Of a stretch of 32,649 nucleotides of DNA, positions 17,096 to 24,438 are shown piece by piece. Both the position numbers and the translations under genes were made by a program. Under the pieces are notes generated by a model that saw only the letters and a list, made by a program, of their open reading frames with translations, did not search any database and was not told where the DNA came from. This DNA comes from an uncultured Collinsella sp. (GTDB lineage: Bacteria; Actinomycetota; Coriobacteriia; Coriobacteriales; Coriobacteriaceae), in the NCBI GenBank assembly GCA_900762325.1, contig CAAFGG010000023.1, positions 1 to 32,649 on the forward strand, given 5' to 3'. Every line of letters begins with the position of its first letter. The first letter of the stretch is position 1.

Positions 17096-17888
17096 GCTTG
17101 ATCACCTCTTTTGCAAGGTTCATATATGCTTTTGCACCCTTATTTTGAGGTGCATAGGTAATTACCGGTTCTCCAAAAGACGGAGCTTCGGAGATTTTAA
17201 CCGTACGGGGGATTAGCGTCTTAAACGCCTTATCACCAAAGTACGATTGAACCTCCTCAACAACCTGATTCGATAGTGAAGTACGCGAGTCATACATGGT
17301 CATAAGCACACCATAGGTGTTTAAGCCCTTGTTCAGCCGTGATTTGACCATCTTCATTGACTCAAGCAGCTTCGTAACGCCCTCGAGTGCGTAATATTCG
17401 CACTGGATCGGAATCAAAACGCTGTCTGCTGCGGTCAAAGCGTTGATAGTAAGCAGGCCGAGCGAAGGAGGACAGTCAATGAAAATAAAGTCAAACTCGT
17501 CCTGAATCGGCTCAAGCAAATCTTTGAGGCGGGTTTCACGAGCAATTGCGCTTACGAGCTCAATTTCCGCGCCTGCAAGTTGAATTGTAGCCGGAATAAC
17601 GAATACTTTTTTACAATTTGTATCAAGAACAAGCGATTCTGCCGGCACATCATTCAACAATGCATCATAGATGCAGTGATCAAGGTCTTCTTTTTCAATT
17701 CCGAATCCACTGGTGCTGTTTCCCTGCGGATCAAAATCGACAATCAGTGTCTTACGACCCTGCTCACCCAGTGCTGCTGCAAGGTTTACAGCCGTCGTTG
17801 ACTTACCGACGCCGCCTTTTTGATTGATGATTGCAATGATACGCGTGTCTTTTGCGCTCTTAGAACGTTTAACGTCGCGAAATCCCAC
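17088..17888 (-). CDS. parA: chromosome-partitioning ATPase ParA (Soj)
   Basis: A 266-residue ParA-type ATPase that binds DNA as an ATP dimer and moves ParB-parS complexes; Soj proteins can also regulate DnaA. The deviant Walker A is KGGVGKST (residues 24-31), followed by VDFDPQGNST and FIFIDCPPSLG as Walker A' and B. The start is GTG 17888 with GGAGG 5 bases upstream. It overlaps parB by 8 bases, forming parA-parB-small gene. Three parS sites occupy the 134 bases between it and rsmG. A TTGACA hexamer (minus strand, 17914-17919) lies upstream, but no well-spaced -10 follows, so the promoter is uncertain; read-through from rsmG is possible. Confidence 0.97.
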   Translation of the reverse strand: MGFRDVKRSKSAKDTRIIAIINQKGGVGKSTTAVNLAAALGEQGRKTLIVDFDPQGNSTSGFGIEKEDLDHCIYDALLNDVPAESLVLDTNCKKVFVIPATIQLAGAEIELVSAIARETRLKDLLEPIQDEFDFIFIDCPPSLGLLTINALTAADSVLIPIQCEYYALEGVTKLLESMKMVKSRLNKGLNTYGVLMTMYDSRTSLSNQVVEEVQSYFGDKAFKTLIPRTVKISEAPSFGEPVITYAPQNKGAKAYMNLAKEVIKRA

Positions 17889-17927
17889 GGTCCCTCCTGG
17901 TGTGTATTAAAGCTGTCAAACGGAGGA

Positions 17928-17943
17928 TGTTTCACGTGAAACA
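17928..17943. promoter_or_regulatory. parS site 1 (perfect)
   Basis: TGTTTCACGTGAAACA matches the bacterial parS consensus at all 16 positions. It lies 39 bases upstream of the parA start codon. Confidence 0.97.
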
Positions 17944-17966
17944 TTCCGAATCGATATCAACCGCCA

Positions 17967-17982
17967 TGTTTCACGTGAAACA
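17967..17982. promoter_or_regulatory. parS site 2 (perfect)
   Basis: Second exact TGTTTCACGTGAAACA, starting exactly 39 bases after site 1. Confidence 0.97.
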
Positions 17983-18005
17983 CTGCAAGTTGTTAGTATC
18001 CATTA

Positions 18006-18021
18006 TGTTTCACGTGAAACA
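18006..18021. promoter_or_regulatory. parS site 3 (perfect)
   Basis: Third exact TGTTTCACGTGAAACA, again 39 bases from the previous one. It touches the rsmG stop codon (18023-18025). Confidence 0.97.
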
Positions 18022-18022
18022 T

Positions 18023-18760
18023 CTAGGCAAGCGGATTCTTCTTTGCCACGCCATTTGCACGAGGCAATGAGACAGATGCTGGATGACTCTTCTTAAGAAC
18101 AATGAACTCCCTATGACCCAAGCCTTCAGGCAAATCAATTGCGTCATTCAGAAGCAAAGTGAAGCCGCAAATCTTAGCTGCTGACATGCCGGAAGCAAGC
18201 TCCTCATCCGAAGGATTGCCCTTGGTTATAACAAATAGCCCTCCATCCTTCAGATACGGAGCCGCATACTCAACAAGAATCGGTAGAGAGGCCAGTGCGC
18301 GGGCGGTTACAACAGAGAACTGCTTCTTATGGCTTCGAGCATATTCTTCAAGACGATCATGAACCGCATGAGCATGTTTCAATCCAAGAGCATGGACAAA
18401 GGAATTAACCGCATCAACCTTCTTGCCAACAGAGTCAATATAAGTAGCTTTACGATGCGTGGTTATGGTTAATGGAATACCAGGGAAGCCCGCACCTGTT
18501 CCCATATCGAGCAAAGCTCCCTCAGGAGCCTTGTTGATATAGGGGAGCAAAACAAGTGAGTCGAGGATATGAAGTACTGCAGCATCTTCTACGTTAAGAA
18601 TACGGGTGAGATTGGTTGTCTTATTAGTTTCTAGAACCAAATCCAAATGCTGAATACATTTCCTCAGCTCAACATCAGTTACGCTCAAGGAATACTCTTT
18701 GCAATAGGAAGTTAGACGACTCAACATCTCGTCAGCCTGCTGATCAGTAAGTACTAACAA
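18023..18760 (-). CDS. rsmG: 16S rRNA (guanine527-N7)-methyltransferase RsmG (GidB)
   Basis: A SAM-dependent enzyme that methylates G527 of 16S rRNA; its loss gives low-level streptomycin resistance in other bacteria. The Rossmann motif is LLDMGTGAGFPGIPL, with ETNKTTNLTRI and SVVTARALASLPILVEYA as family motifs. The start is set at TTG 18760 because AAAGGAG lies 6 bases upstream, giving 245 residues. A longer TTG start at 18808 has no such site and abuts the terminator of the preceding gene. A terminator at 18812-18838 separates it from jag, so it probably has its own promoter, perhaps shared with parA. Confidence 0.94.
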   Translation of the reverse strand: MLVLTDQQADEMLSRLTSYCKEYSLSVTDVELRKCIQHLDLVLETNKTTNLTRILNVEDAAVLHILDSLVLLPYINKAPEGALLDMGTGAGFPGIPLTITTHRKATYIDSVGKKVDAVNSFVHALGLKHAHAVHDRLEEYARSHKKQFSVVTARALASLPILVEYAAPYLKDGGLFVITKGNPSDEELASGMSAAKICGFTLLLNDAIDLPEGLGHREFIVLKKSHPASVSLPRANGVAKKNPLA

Positions 18761-18811
18761 CGAAAGCTCCTTTCTGACAAAAATCAGTGTATCGAGAACT
18801 TTTGACAAAAA

Positions 18812-18838
18812 AAGGGGACGTGGAAACCACGTCCCCTT
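18812..18838 (-). terminator. terminator after jag
   Basis: On the minus strand a perfect 12-bp GC-rich stem with a 3-nt loop is followed by seven T residues, a classic intrinsic terminator. It closes the rpmH-rnpA-yidD-yidC-jag transcript and lies 18 bases after the jag stop. Confidence 0.93.
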
Positions 18839-18856
18839 AGCATAAGCTCGAGTAGA

Positions 18857-19426
18857 TTATCGAGCAACAATCACCACATGGCGATCAGGGTCAGAACCCT
18901 CAGAATGAGTATCGACTGCATCGTTGCCACGAAGTGCAATGTGAACCAGTCGGCGCTCGTAGGCATTCATGGGCGGAAGCGAAACACTCTTATGAGCGCG
19001 GATGGCACGCTCGGCAGCAGACTGAGCCATGGAGGCGACCTTATCCTGACGGCGACTCTTGTATCCCTCGACGTCCACTACAACCGGATACCTAAAGCCA
19101 AGCTTGCGGCTTACCAGCAAAGAGAACATAACCTGAAGAGCATCAAGAGTGCGACCATGACGGCCAATGAGAACAGCAAGGTCGGGAGCCGTTACATCCA
19201 AAATCAGCTCACCCTCGTCGCCCTCATACTCATCGATAGGAGAGTTGGCGGCATCGAAGTGCGAAAGGATGGAACGCAGGATGGAAATCGCAACATCGGC
19301 AATGGTGTCGAGCTCCTCATCGGTCAGCTCTTCACCAGCCTTGTAGCGCTGTGCAATCTCGGGATAATCGCCCGCGACCTGCGGGGCAACCTCCTCAAGC
19401 ATATCCTCGATGATCTCTTCAGACAT
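18857..19426 (-). CDS. khpB: RNA-binding protein Jag/KhpB (KH-R3H)
   Basis: A 189-residue protein usually found beside yidC that binds many RNAs and affects cell elongation in other Gram-positives. The KH domain shows the GxxG loop in LIGRHGRTLDALQ. The C-terminal R3H domain has NAYERRLVHIALRG and HSEGSDPDRHVVI. No Jag-N domain precedes them; the N-terminal 60 residues are acidic and helical. ATG 19426 is chosen with TTTTGGAG upstream; a TTG at 19438 lies within that site. It follows yidC by 44 bases, which hold one copy of the TTAGGTACCTAA palindrome, and ends at a strong terminator. Confidence 0.93.
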   Translation of the reverse strand: MSEEIIEDMLEEVAPQVAGDYPEIAQRYKAGEELTDEELDTIADVAISILRSILSHFDAANSPIDEYEGDEGELILDVTAPDLAVLIGRHGRTLDALQVMFSLLVSRKLGFRYPVVVDVEGYKSRRQDKVASMAQSAAERAIRAHKSVSLPPMNAYERRLVHIALRGNDAVDTHSEGSDPDRHVVIVAR

Positions 19427-19441
19427 AACGTACTCCAAAAG

Positions 19442-19453
19442 TTAGGTACCTAA
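19442..19453. repeat. 12-bp palindrome TTAGGTACCTAA, copy 2
   Basis: Identical to the palindrome at 15938-15949. It lies in the yidC-jag gap, 15 bases before the jag start codon. Confidence 0.5.
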
Positions 19454-19470
19454 ATAAGATTGATATCCCA

Positions 19471-20241
19471 CTACTTCTTCTTGTGCGGGCGCGGCTTCTT
19501 CTCGCGACGAGTGACCTCAACCTGCAGCGGAGCGTTCTTAAGACGCTCCTCCTCATCGGCCTTCGCCTTGTCGATGACCTTCTGCGTCACAAAAATCTGC
19601 TGGATAACCTGCCAAGCAGACGAGACGTCGTAGTACAGCAGAACACCAACGGGAAGGCTCCAGCCCATCCAAAGCATCATGACCGTCATGACAACGGCCA
19701 TCATACGCATGCTCTGAGCCTGCTGGCCGGTCTGGTTGCGCGACATATAGAGCTGCGGAATCAGGGTCAGGACGGCAAACAGGATCAGGCAAACCAGCGC
19801 AGGCAGTGCAACCATAAAGCCATCGGCAAAGGAAGCGCTCGGCGTGGTGGTCAGGTCGGGCAGGATGTTGAAGAACGAGAACGTGCCGTCGTTAAAGTAC
19901 TGCGGCAGGTTGCGCAGCAATGTAAACAGGGCGAACAGGATAGGCATCTGAATCAGCAGCGGCAGACAGCCAGCCATGGGGTTGAACTTGTTCTCGCTGT
20001 AGAACTTCTGCATCTCCTCGGCCTGACGCTGGGGATCGTCGGCATAGCGCTCCTGGATCTCGAGCATCTTGGGCTGCAGCACCTGCATGCGAGCCGTCGA
20101 CTTGGTCGACTTGAGCATAAGCGGCGTCAGCAGCAGACGGATGATGACCACCAGAATGATGATGGACAGGCCCCAGTCGACCGCAAAGGTCTGGATGAGC
20201 TTGAGCAGCTCGAAAAGGATGTTAACGATCCAATCCCACAT
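19471..20241 (-). CDS. yidC: membrane protein insertase YidC/Oxa1
   Basis: A 256-residue YidC of the short Gram-positive type, without the large periplasmic domain of enterobacteria. It inserts membrane proteins alone or with Sec. The first conserved helix includes IIRLLLTPL, whose Arg is the positively charged residue in the hydrophilic groove. FNPMAGCLPLLIQMPILFALF is the family core, given here as two stretches, and GWSLPVGVLLYY follows. The C-terminal tail is very basic (RREKKPRPHKKK), typical for ribosome contact. GGAGG precedes ATG 20241. It is the fourth gene of the operon, 29 bases after yidD. Confidence 0.96.
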   Translation of the reverse strand: MWDWIVNILFELLKLIQTFAVDWGLSIIILVVIIRLLLTPLMLKSTKSTARMQVLQPKMLEIQERYADDPQRQAEEMQKFYSENKFNPMAGCLPLLIQMPILFALFTLLRNLPQYFNDGTFSFFNILPDLTTTPSASFADGFMVALPALVCLILFAVLTLIPQLYMSRNQTGQQAQSMRMMAVVMTVMMLWMGWSLPVGVLLYYDVSSAWQVIQQIFVTQKVIDKAKADEEERLKNAPLQVEVTRREKKPRPHKKK

Positions 20242-20270
20242 GTAAGTTTTCCTCCGATAGCGAGTGCCCG

Positions 20271-20495
20271 CTAGGGCACAGGGTCATAACCGCCGACGTG
20301 CAGGGGATTGCAGCGAGCGATGCGCCTCACGGCAAGCCAGCAGCCTCTCAAAACACCGTGCTTCTCAATCGCCTGGATGGCGTATTGCGAGCACGTTGGG
20401 TAATAAATGCAGGCGTCAGGCAATAAGGGCGAAATAACCTGTTGATATATGCGAATAGGAGCGATGGCAACACGTCGCAAAACGTGATTGCTCAT
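20271..20495 (-). CDS. yidD: membrane protein insertion efficiency factor YidD
   Basis: A 74-residue protein. The family signature is complete: IRIYQQVISPLLP, CIYYPTCSQYAIQAIEKHG and RCNPLHVGGYDPVP, with its three conserved cysteines. YidD is a peripheral inner-membrane protein that helps YidC-dependent insertion. Its ATG overlaps the rnpA stop codon by 4 bases (ATGA), so translation is coupled. yidC follows 29 bases later. Confidence 0.96.
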   Translation of the reverse strand: MSNHVLRRVAIAPIRIYQQVISPLLPDACIYYPTCSQYAIQAIEKHGVLRGCWLAVRRIARCNPLHVGGYDPVP

Positions 20496-20830
20496 CGCTC
20501 CTCCCCGGCAACGCCGGCGCGCTTCATAAGCGAACGCAACGCCTTGTCCATCTCCTGCGGCGAGGAAACCCTAGTCTTGGGAGTTGCAAACAAGATGATG
20601 TCATAACCCGCAACGGGAAATCCGCAGCTGCGGGCGGCCTCGCGCATCACACGCTTAGATCGGTTGCGCACGACGGCACAACCGAGTCGCTTAGCACCAA
20701 CGAAGGCGACCCTTCCGGAGTCGCCTTCGCCAACCGATTCACATATGGTCATTCGAATCAGAGGGTGATTGAAACGACGCCCCTGACTGAACACATGCTC
20801 GAAATCTTGCCGAGACTTAATAGTCTTCAT
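20492..20830 (-). CDS. rnpA: ribonuclease P protein component
   Basis: A 112-residue basic protein subunit of RNase P, which helps the catalytic RNA process tRNA 5' ends. The RNR signature appears in AVVRNRSKRVMREAAR, preceded by FVGAKRLGCA. The N-terminus IKSRQDFEHVFSQGRR is also typical. The ATG has no clear Shine-Dalgarno sequence, so translation may depend on rpmH 20 bases upstream. yidD overlaps its end. The RNase P RNA is not in the window. Confidence 0.96.
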   Translation of the reverse strand: MKTIKSRQDFEHVFSQGRRFNHPLIRMTICESVGEGDSGRVAFVGAKRLGCAVVRNRSKRVMREAARSCGFPVAGYDIILFATPKTRVSSPQEMDKALRSLMKRAGVAGEER

Positions 20831-20850
20831 GCGAGATGTGTGTATCGCTG

Positions 20851-20985
20851 CTAGACAGTGAGACGCTTGCGGCCCTTGGCGCGACGACGGGCGAGCACGG
20901 CACGACCACCCTTAGTGGCCATACGGGCACGGAAGCCATGGGTCTTGGCACGCTTACGCTTATTAGGCTGATACGTACGCTTCAT
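20851..20985 (-). CDS. rpmH: 50S ribosomal protein L34
   Basis: A 44-residue protein starting MKRTYQPNKRKRAKTHGF and ending RAKGRKRLTV, the complete L34 sequence pattern. ATG 20985 has AGGAGG 8 bases upstream; a longer open frame to 21045 runs into the leader and is not translated. It is the first gene of the rpmH-rnpA-yidD-yidC-jag operon, driven by the promoter at 21058-21087. Confidence 0.98.
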   Translation of the reverse strand: MKRTYQPNKRKRAKTHGFRARMATKGGRAVLARRRAKGRKRLTV

Positions 20986-21013
20986 CTTAAGTTCCTCCTG
21001 CTGCATTTCGAGT

Positions 21014-21031
21014 GTCCGCGGGGACGCGGAC
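21014..21031 (-). promoter_or_regulatory. GC-rich hairpin in the rpmH leader
   Basis: GTCCGCG (21014-21020) pairs with 21025-21031 around a 4-nt loop. It lies between the promoter and the ribosome-binding site of rpmH and may set mRNA stability. Confidence 0.4.
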
Positions 21032-21057
21032 GCAGATATAGACACGTGAGCTTGAAG

Positions 21058-21087
21058 ATTGTAGGGAAATCAATGTTCAAATGTCAA
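21058..21087 (-). promoter_or_regulatory. sigma-70 promoter of the rpmH operon
   Basis: On the minus strand, a perfect TTGACA (21082-21087) is separated by 18 bases from TACAAT (21058-21063). Transcription would start near 21050, about 65 bases before the rpmH start. This is the clearest promoter in the window. Confidence 0.85.
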
Positions 21088-21163
21088 GAAATCAAAGGTA
21101 AAAGGTTGCGCAGTTCACACGGTTCCCCCATAAGCCAAGCTCGATTTAGCGGTGCATGACAAC

Positions 21164-21267
21164 TTTTCACGATATTTCATCGAGTTTTCAACAGGTCATG
21201 TTGGCAATGTTGAGAACTTTTCGCCCGTTTTCCAAAGTTTTCAACAGGTTTTGAAAAGTTGTCGAAA
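21164..21267. other. left part of the replication origin: DnaA-box cluster
   Basis: The gene-free gap between the rpmH promoter and the GHKL gene holds two exact TTTTCAACA nonamers (21185-21193, 21238-21246), a TTCTCAACA on the other strand (21208-21216) and a TTTTCACGA (21164-21172). It ends with a 17-nt motif TTGAAAAGTTGTCGAAA (21251-21267) that recurs with one change downstream of dnaA. TTTTCAACA differs from the E. coli box TTATCCACA at two positions. Clustering next to dnaA and the strand switch of genes here support origin function. Confidence 0.7.
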
Positions 21268-21330
21268 GATGAGAAACATTGCGCGGTGAGCTACTATTTG
21301 TTCGAAACCTTTTGGAAGATTGCGAGCGGC

Positions 21331-22683
21331 ATGTCTGATGACTTTTACACCATGGTCGATTCTGGAGACCCGGCACCCGACAACGAGCACATCACCGGCG
21401 TGCGCGAAGAGCGTGCGGAAGGCGAGCAGACGACCACGCAGGCGCCAAAAGCCATGTACGCCGCGCGTATCGCCGTCTATGACGACATGCTGTCGACACC
21501 GCGTGTGATCGTCATTGATCCGCAAGATGTCCGCACGTATTTGGAAGAGACTACCAACACCGTCTACCAGTGCATGAAAGAACAAGGTGGCCATATCTCG
21601 CTCATGGTCATCCGCGAGATTGTCGAAAACTTTATCCACGCACACTTTGCCGAGCCCATCATCTCGATTCTGGACGGCGGAGACACCATCCGCTTTGCTG
21701 ATCAAGGACCCGGCATCGACGACAAGGAACGCGCTTTCGACTTTGGCGTTACCAGCGCAAACAGCAAGATGAAGCGCTATATCCGTGGAACCGGAGCAGG
21801 GTTTCCCATGGTGCAGGAGTATTTGGAAAACGCCGGCGGTGCCGTATCCATCGAGGACAACATGGGCAACGGCACCGTGGTTACGGTAAGCCTGAACCCT
21901 AAACGAGTGCAGGAAATCGAGCGTGCCGGCGGACGCGGTGCTGCCGTGCGGCCCGAGACGGAGCAGCCCACATATCCCCTGCCGGGAGCTTTTGCGCAGC
22001 AGCCCATGGCAACGCAGCAGATGCAGCCCCCCGTGAGGCAGATGCAGCAGCCCGGAATGCTTCCCACACAAGAGCCCCAGGCGACATCGATGTCGATGCC
22101 GCCAAACATGCCAGAGGCCGTGCCGCTGGCGGATCAGGATGCAGCAGCAATGCAGCAGGCGACGGGCGCACCGGGTGGCCAGCAAATGGGCTATCAGCCG
22201 TACCAACAGGGATATCCATATCAACAGATGCCGCCGCTGGGGTACGGCCAGCAGTTCCCGCAGCAGTACCAGCAGGGATATCAGCAGCCGTACCAGCAGA
22301 TGCCGCAGCAGCAGTACAACCCCTGGGCCCAGCAGATGCCTCCGCAGCCTTACCAACAGTGGCCTCAAAGTTTTCAACAGCAAATGCCGCCGATGCAGAG
22401 TTCTCAACAACCAGCAGCTCAAATGATGTATCCTAATGCAGCAAATCAGTATGCGCAGCCACAACCGGACGTGTTCGTAAGCGATCGCGGCAACGCCGCA
22501 CTAGGCTATTTGGCGCAAAATCAAGCGTGCGGTGCAACCGATCTGGCGAGGGCGTTTGGAAACTCGGCCCCCACTTGGTCACGCACGCTCAATGACTTGG
22601 CGCAGGCTGGCTTGGTCATCAAGCATGGCCAGAAATACCATCTGACCGAACTCGGCGCCGCTCGCGTGCGAGCTCAGAGCTAA
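21331..22683 (+). CDS. GHKL-type ATPase with Gln/Pro-rich linker and C-terminal winged helix
   Basis: About 450 residues from ATG 21331; in-frame GTG 21286 and TTG 21259 are alternatives and no start has a good ribosome-binding site. Residues about 60-195 form a Bergerat ATP-binding fold: N-box REIVENFIHAHF with Asn100, G1 box DQGPGI with Asp124, ANSKMKRYIRGTGAGFPMV as the lid, and GNGTVVTV. No histidine-phosphorylation domain is visible. Residues about 210-375 are low-complexity Gln/Pro/Met/Tyr with many YQQ units. Residues about 381-450 look like a MarR-type winged helix (CGATDLARAFGNSAPTWSRTL, AQAGLVIKHGQKYHLTELG). It fills the space between the origin boxes and dnaA and ends 15 bases before dnaA, so they are probably co-transcribed. 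A replication-linked regulatory role is inferred from place; no function is known to me. Confidence 0.85.
   Translation: MSDDFYTMVDSGDPAPDNEHITGVREERAEGEQTTTQAPKAMYAARIAVYDDMLSTPRVIVIDPQDVRTYLEETTNTVYQCMKEQGGHISLMVIREIVENFIHAHFAEPIISILDGGDTIRFADQGPGIDDKERAFDFGVTSANSKMKRYIRGTGAGFPMVQEYLENAGGAVSIEDNMGNGTVVTVSLNPKRVQEIERAGGRGAAVRPETEQPTYPLPGAFAQQPMATQQMQPPVRQMQQPGMLPTQEPQATSMSMPPNMPEAVPLADQDAAAMQQATGAPGGQQMGYQPYQQGYPYQQMPPLGYGQQFPQQYQQGYQQPYQQMPQQQYNPWAQQMPPQPYQQWPQSFQQQMPPMQSSQQPAAQMMYPNAANQYAQPQPDVFVSDRGNAALGYLAQNQACGATDLARAFGNSAPTWSRTLNDLAQAGLVIKHGQKYHLTELGAARVRAQS
22371..22379 (+). promoter_or_regulatory. TTTTCAACA nonamer inside the GHKL gene
   Basis: An exact copy of the candidate DnaA box, within the Gln-rich linker coding region. 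A one-change copy, TTCTCAACA, follows at 22401-22409. They could be extra DnaA boxes, or chance products of CAACAG-rich Gln coding. Confidence 0.4.
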
Positions 22684-22698
22684 AGAACGGGAGAGACA

Positions 22699-24423
22699 GT
22701 GGACGAGGAAGCAAGCATCATCCTGGGGGACGCCATCGCCTTTTGCCAGCGCGACGGCCAAGATGCACGCCTCATCAACATGCTGGGGCAATCGCGCGCC
22801 ATAAGCCTGACCGAAGATACGCTCACGATCGAGGCGCCCTCGCGCTTTGCCATCGCGCAGCTCAAAAAGCATCAGCCGACTATTGAGGCCTATCTGGAAG
22901 AAATCGCCTTTGCACCGATTGCGCTCGACATCGTGGCACCGCAAGGCGCCGCGACGGAATCCGCTGCCGCGACGGCGCCCGCCACGGCTCCCGCTGCTTC
23001 CCCGGCGGTGCCGGCCTCCGCAGGCGACGCGCCGACAATCGAGCACCAGCACGGTGATGTTTCCCGTGAAACCATGGCACCATTGCCGACAGCGGCGGCG
23101 ACGTCAACGAACGCGCCCGTCACGCACATGCCCATCGCTCACGACGCAGCGGCGGGCGCTGATTCGGGCATTGCAATCAAGAACACGCTCTCGGCCGATG
23201 ATTTTCGTCGCATGATGAACCAGATGAAGGGCGGAGCGCCGACTAAATCCACGCAAGCTGCGACCCCCGCTTCACCCACGCCGGCACCGACCGTGCCGGC
23301 CGAGCAGAATACGGATGGGGCCCCGCTCGCCGCGAACTCAAAATTTACCTTTGAGAACTTTGTCTACGGCCCCGAGAACAGCCATGCCTATCGCTCGGCA
23401 CTCAAGTTTGCCGCCCTCGCGGACGAGCGCGGCACATGCACATCACTGTTCATCTACGGCAAATCGGGCCTGGGCAAGACACACCTGCTGCTTGCCATCA
23501 AAAACGAGCTCGCCGAGAAGTCGCCCGAGATCAAGGTCAAGTATGCAAACTCCCAGGCATATCTGGACGACCTGATGACCGAGTTTGACCGCCAAAAGAA
23601 GAGCAACGCCCCCATCATGCAGGCGTACCACGGCGTGGACGTGCTCATCATCGATGACATCCAAAACATCATCGGCAAGCGCGCGAGCGTGGACTACTTT
23701 TTCCAGCTCATGGACGAGTTCATCCGCAACAACAAGAAGGTCGTCATCGCGGCAGACCGCGCCCCCAAGGACCTGAGCATGGACGAGCGTCTGACCAGCC
23801 GCTTCAACGCCGGCATGCTCTGCCTGGTCGCAGAGCCCAGCTACGAGATGAAATACAAGATCTTGCAGCGCTATTACGAGAACACCATCGTCGCCGCTCC
23901 CGAGGCAGGCGACGACTCGCTGCTGGCGGCCTATGGGGGCGACGGCGGGCACCTGACCGACGAGCACTTTAAACACATGGCCGAGGTCTCGGGCACCAAC
24001 ATCCGCGAACTCGAGAGCTTTTGCGAGCGCTGCGCCGGCGAGGCGGGTGACCGCGAGCGCGAGGGCGGGGAACTCACCTTTGACGATATCGACGCCATCG
24101 CCAGCCAGTACTTCGACACATCGGCCAAAAAGATCAACGTCCAGACGGTTCAGTCCGTCATCGAAGAGCAGTACGGCGTGACGCACGAGGAGCTCATCGG
24201 CCCGCGTCGCAACGCCAATATCGCCAAAGCACGCCATATCGCTATCTACCTGGCCATCGAGATGTGCGAGATGACGACCACGGCGGTGGGCGCCGAATTT
24301 GGCAACCGCAACCACTCGACCGTCAGCACGAGCTACAAAAAGGTCCAGAAGATGATCCAGGAAGACCGCACCGTCACCGAAGACCTCAAGTCGCTGCGCG
24401 ATAAAATTACACTGCGCTCGTAG
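22699..24423 (+). CDS. dnaA: chromosomal replication initiator protein DnaA
   Basis: A 574-residue AAA+ initiator, longer than the usual 450-500. Domain I covers about residues 1-75. Domain II (about 76-210) is a long Ala/Pro/Thr-rich linker. The AAA+ core has Walker A GKSGLGKT (254-261), Walker B VLIIDD (315-320) and the RLTSRF box (364-369). Domain IV ends in GNRNHSTVSTSYKKV (535 onward), where most DnaA proteins have GGRDHTTV; the Asp is Asn538 and the first Thr is Ser540. Start is GTG 22699 with GGGAG upstream. Origin elements flank it on both sides and a parS-like site lies inside domain II. dnaN follows after 237 bases. Confidence 0.98.
   Translation: MDEEASIILGDAIAFCQRDGQDARLINMLGQSRAISLTEDTLTIEAPSRFAIAQLKKHQPTIEAYLEEIAFAPIALDIVAPQGAATESAAATAPATAPAASPAVPASAGDAPTIEHQHGDVSRETMAPLPTAAATSTNAPVTHMPIAHDAAAGADSGIAIKNTLSADDFRRMMNQMKGGAPTKSTQAATPASPTPAPTVPAEQNTDGAPLAANSKFTFENFVYGPENSHAYRSALKFAALADERGTCTSLFIYGKSGLGKTHLLLAIKNELAEKSPEIKVKYANSQAYLDDLMTEFDRQKKSNAPIMQAYHGVDVLIIDDIQNIIGKRASVDYFFQLMDEFIRNNKKVVIAADRAPKDLSMDERLTSRFNAGMLCLVAEPSYEMKYKILQRYYENTIVAAPEAGDDSLLAAYGGDGGHLTDEHFKHMAEVSGTNIRELESFCERCAGEAGDREREGGELTFDDIDAIASQYFDTSAKKINVQTVQSVIEEQYGVTHEELIGPRRNANIAKARHIAIYLAIEMCEMTTTAVGAEFGNRNHSTVSTSYKKVQKMIQEDRTVTEDLKSLRDKITLRS
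23058..23073. promoter_or_regulatory. parS-like site inside dnaA
   Basis: TGTTTCCCGTGAAACC differs from consensus parS at positions 7 and 16. It lies in the sequence coding the disordered domain II (GDVSRET), about 5 kb from the perfect cluster. The neighbouring coding DNA is much richer in G+C, which makes the match stand out. Binding by ParB is untested. Confidence 0.5.
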
Positions 24424-24438
24424 GGAAATAGAGACACC

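Noticed and set aside
18761..18808. Longer rsmG start at TTG 18808
   Set aside because: No ribosome-binding site and it abuts the jag terminator; TTG 18760 has AAAGGAG upstream.
22190..22430. Gln/Pro-codon-rich stretch considered as a DNA tandem repeat or CRISPR
   Set aside because: Units are irregular and in frame (YQQ-like), so this is low-complexity coding sequence; no CRISPR array occurs in the window.
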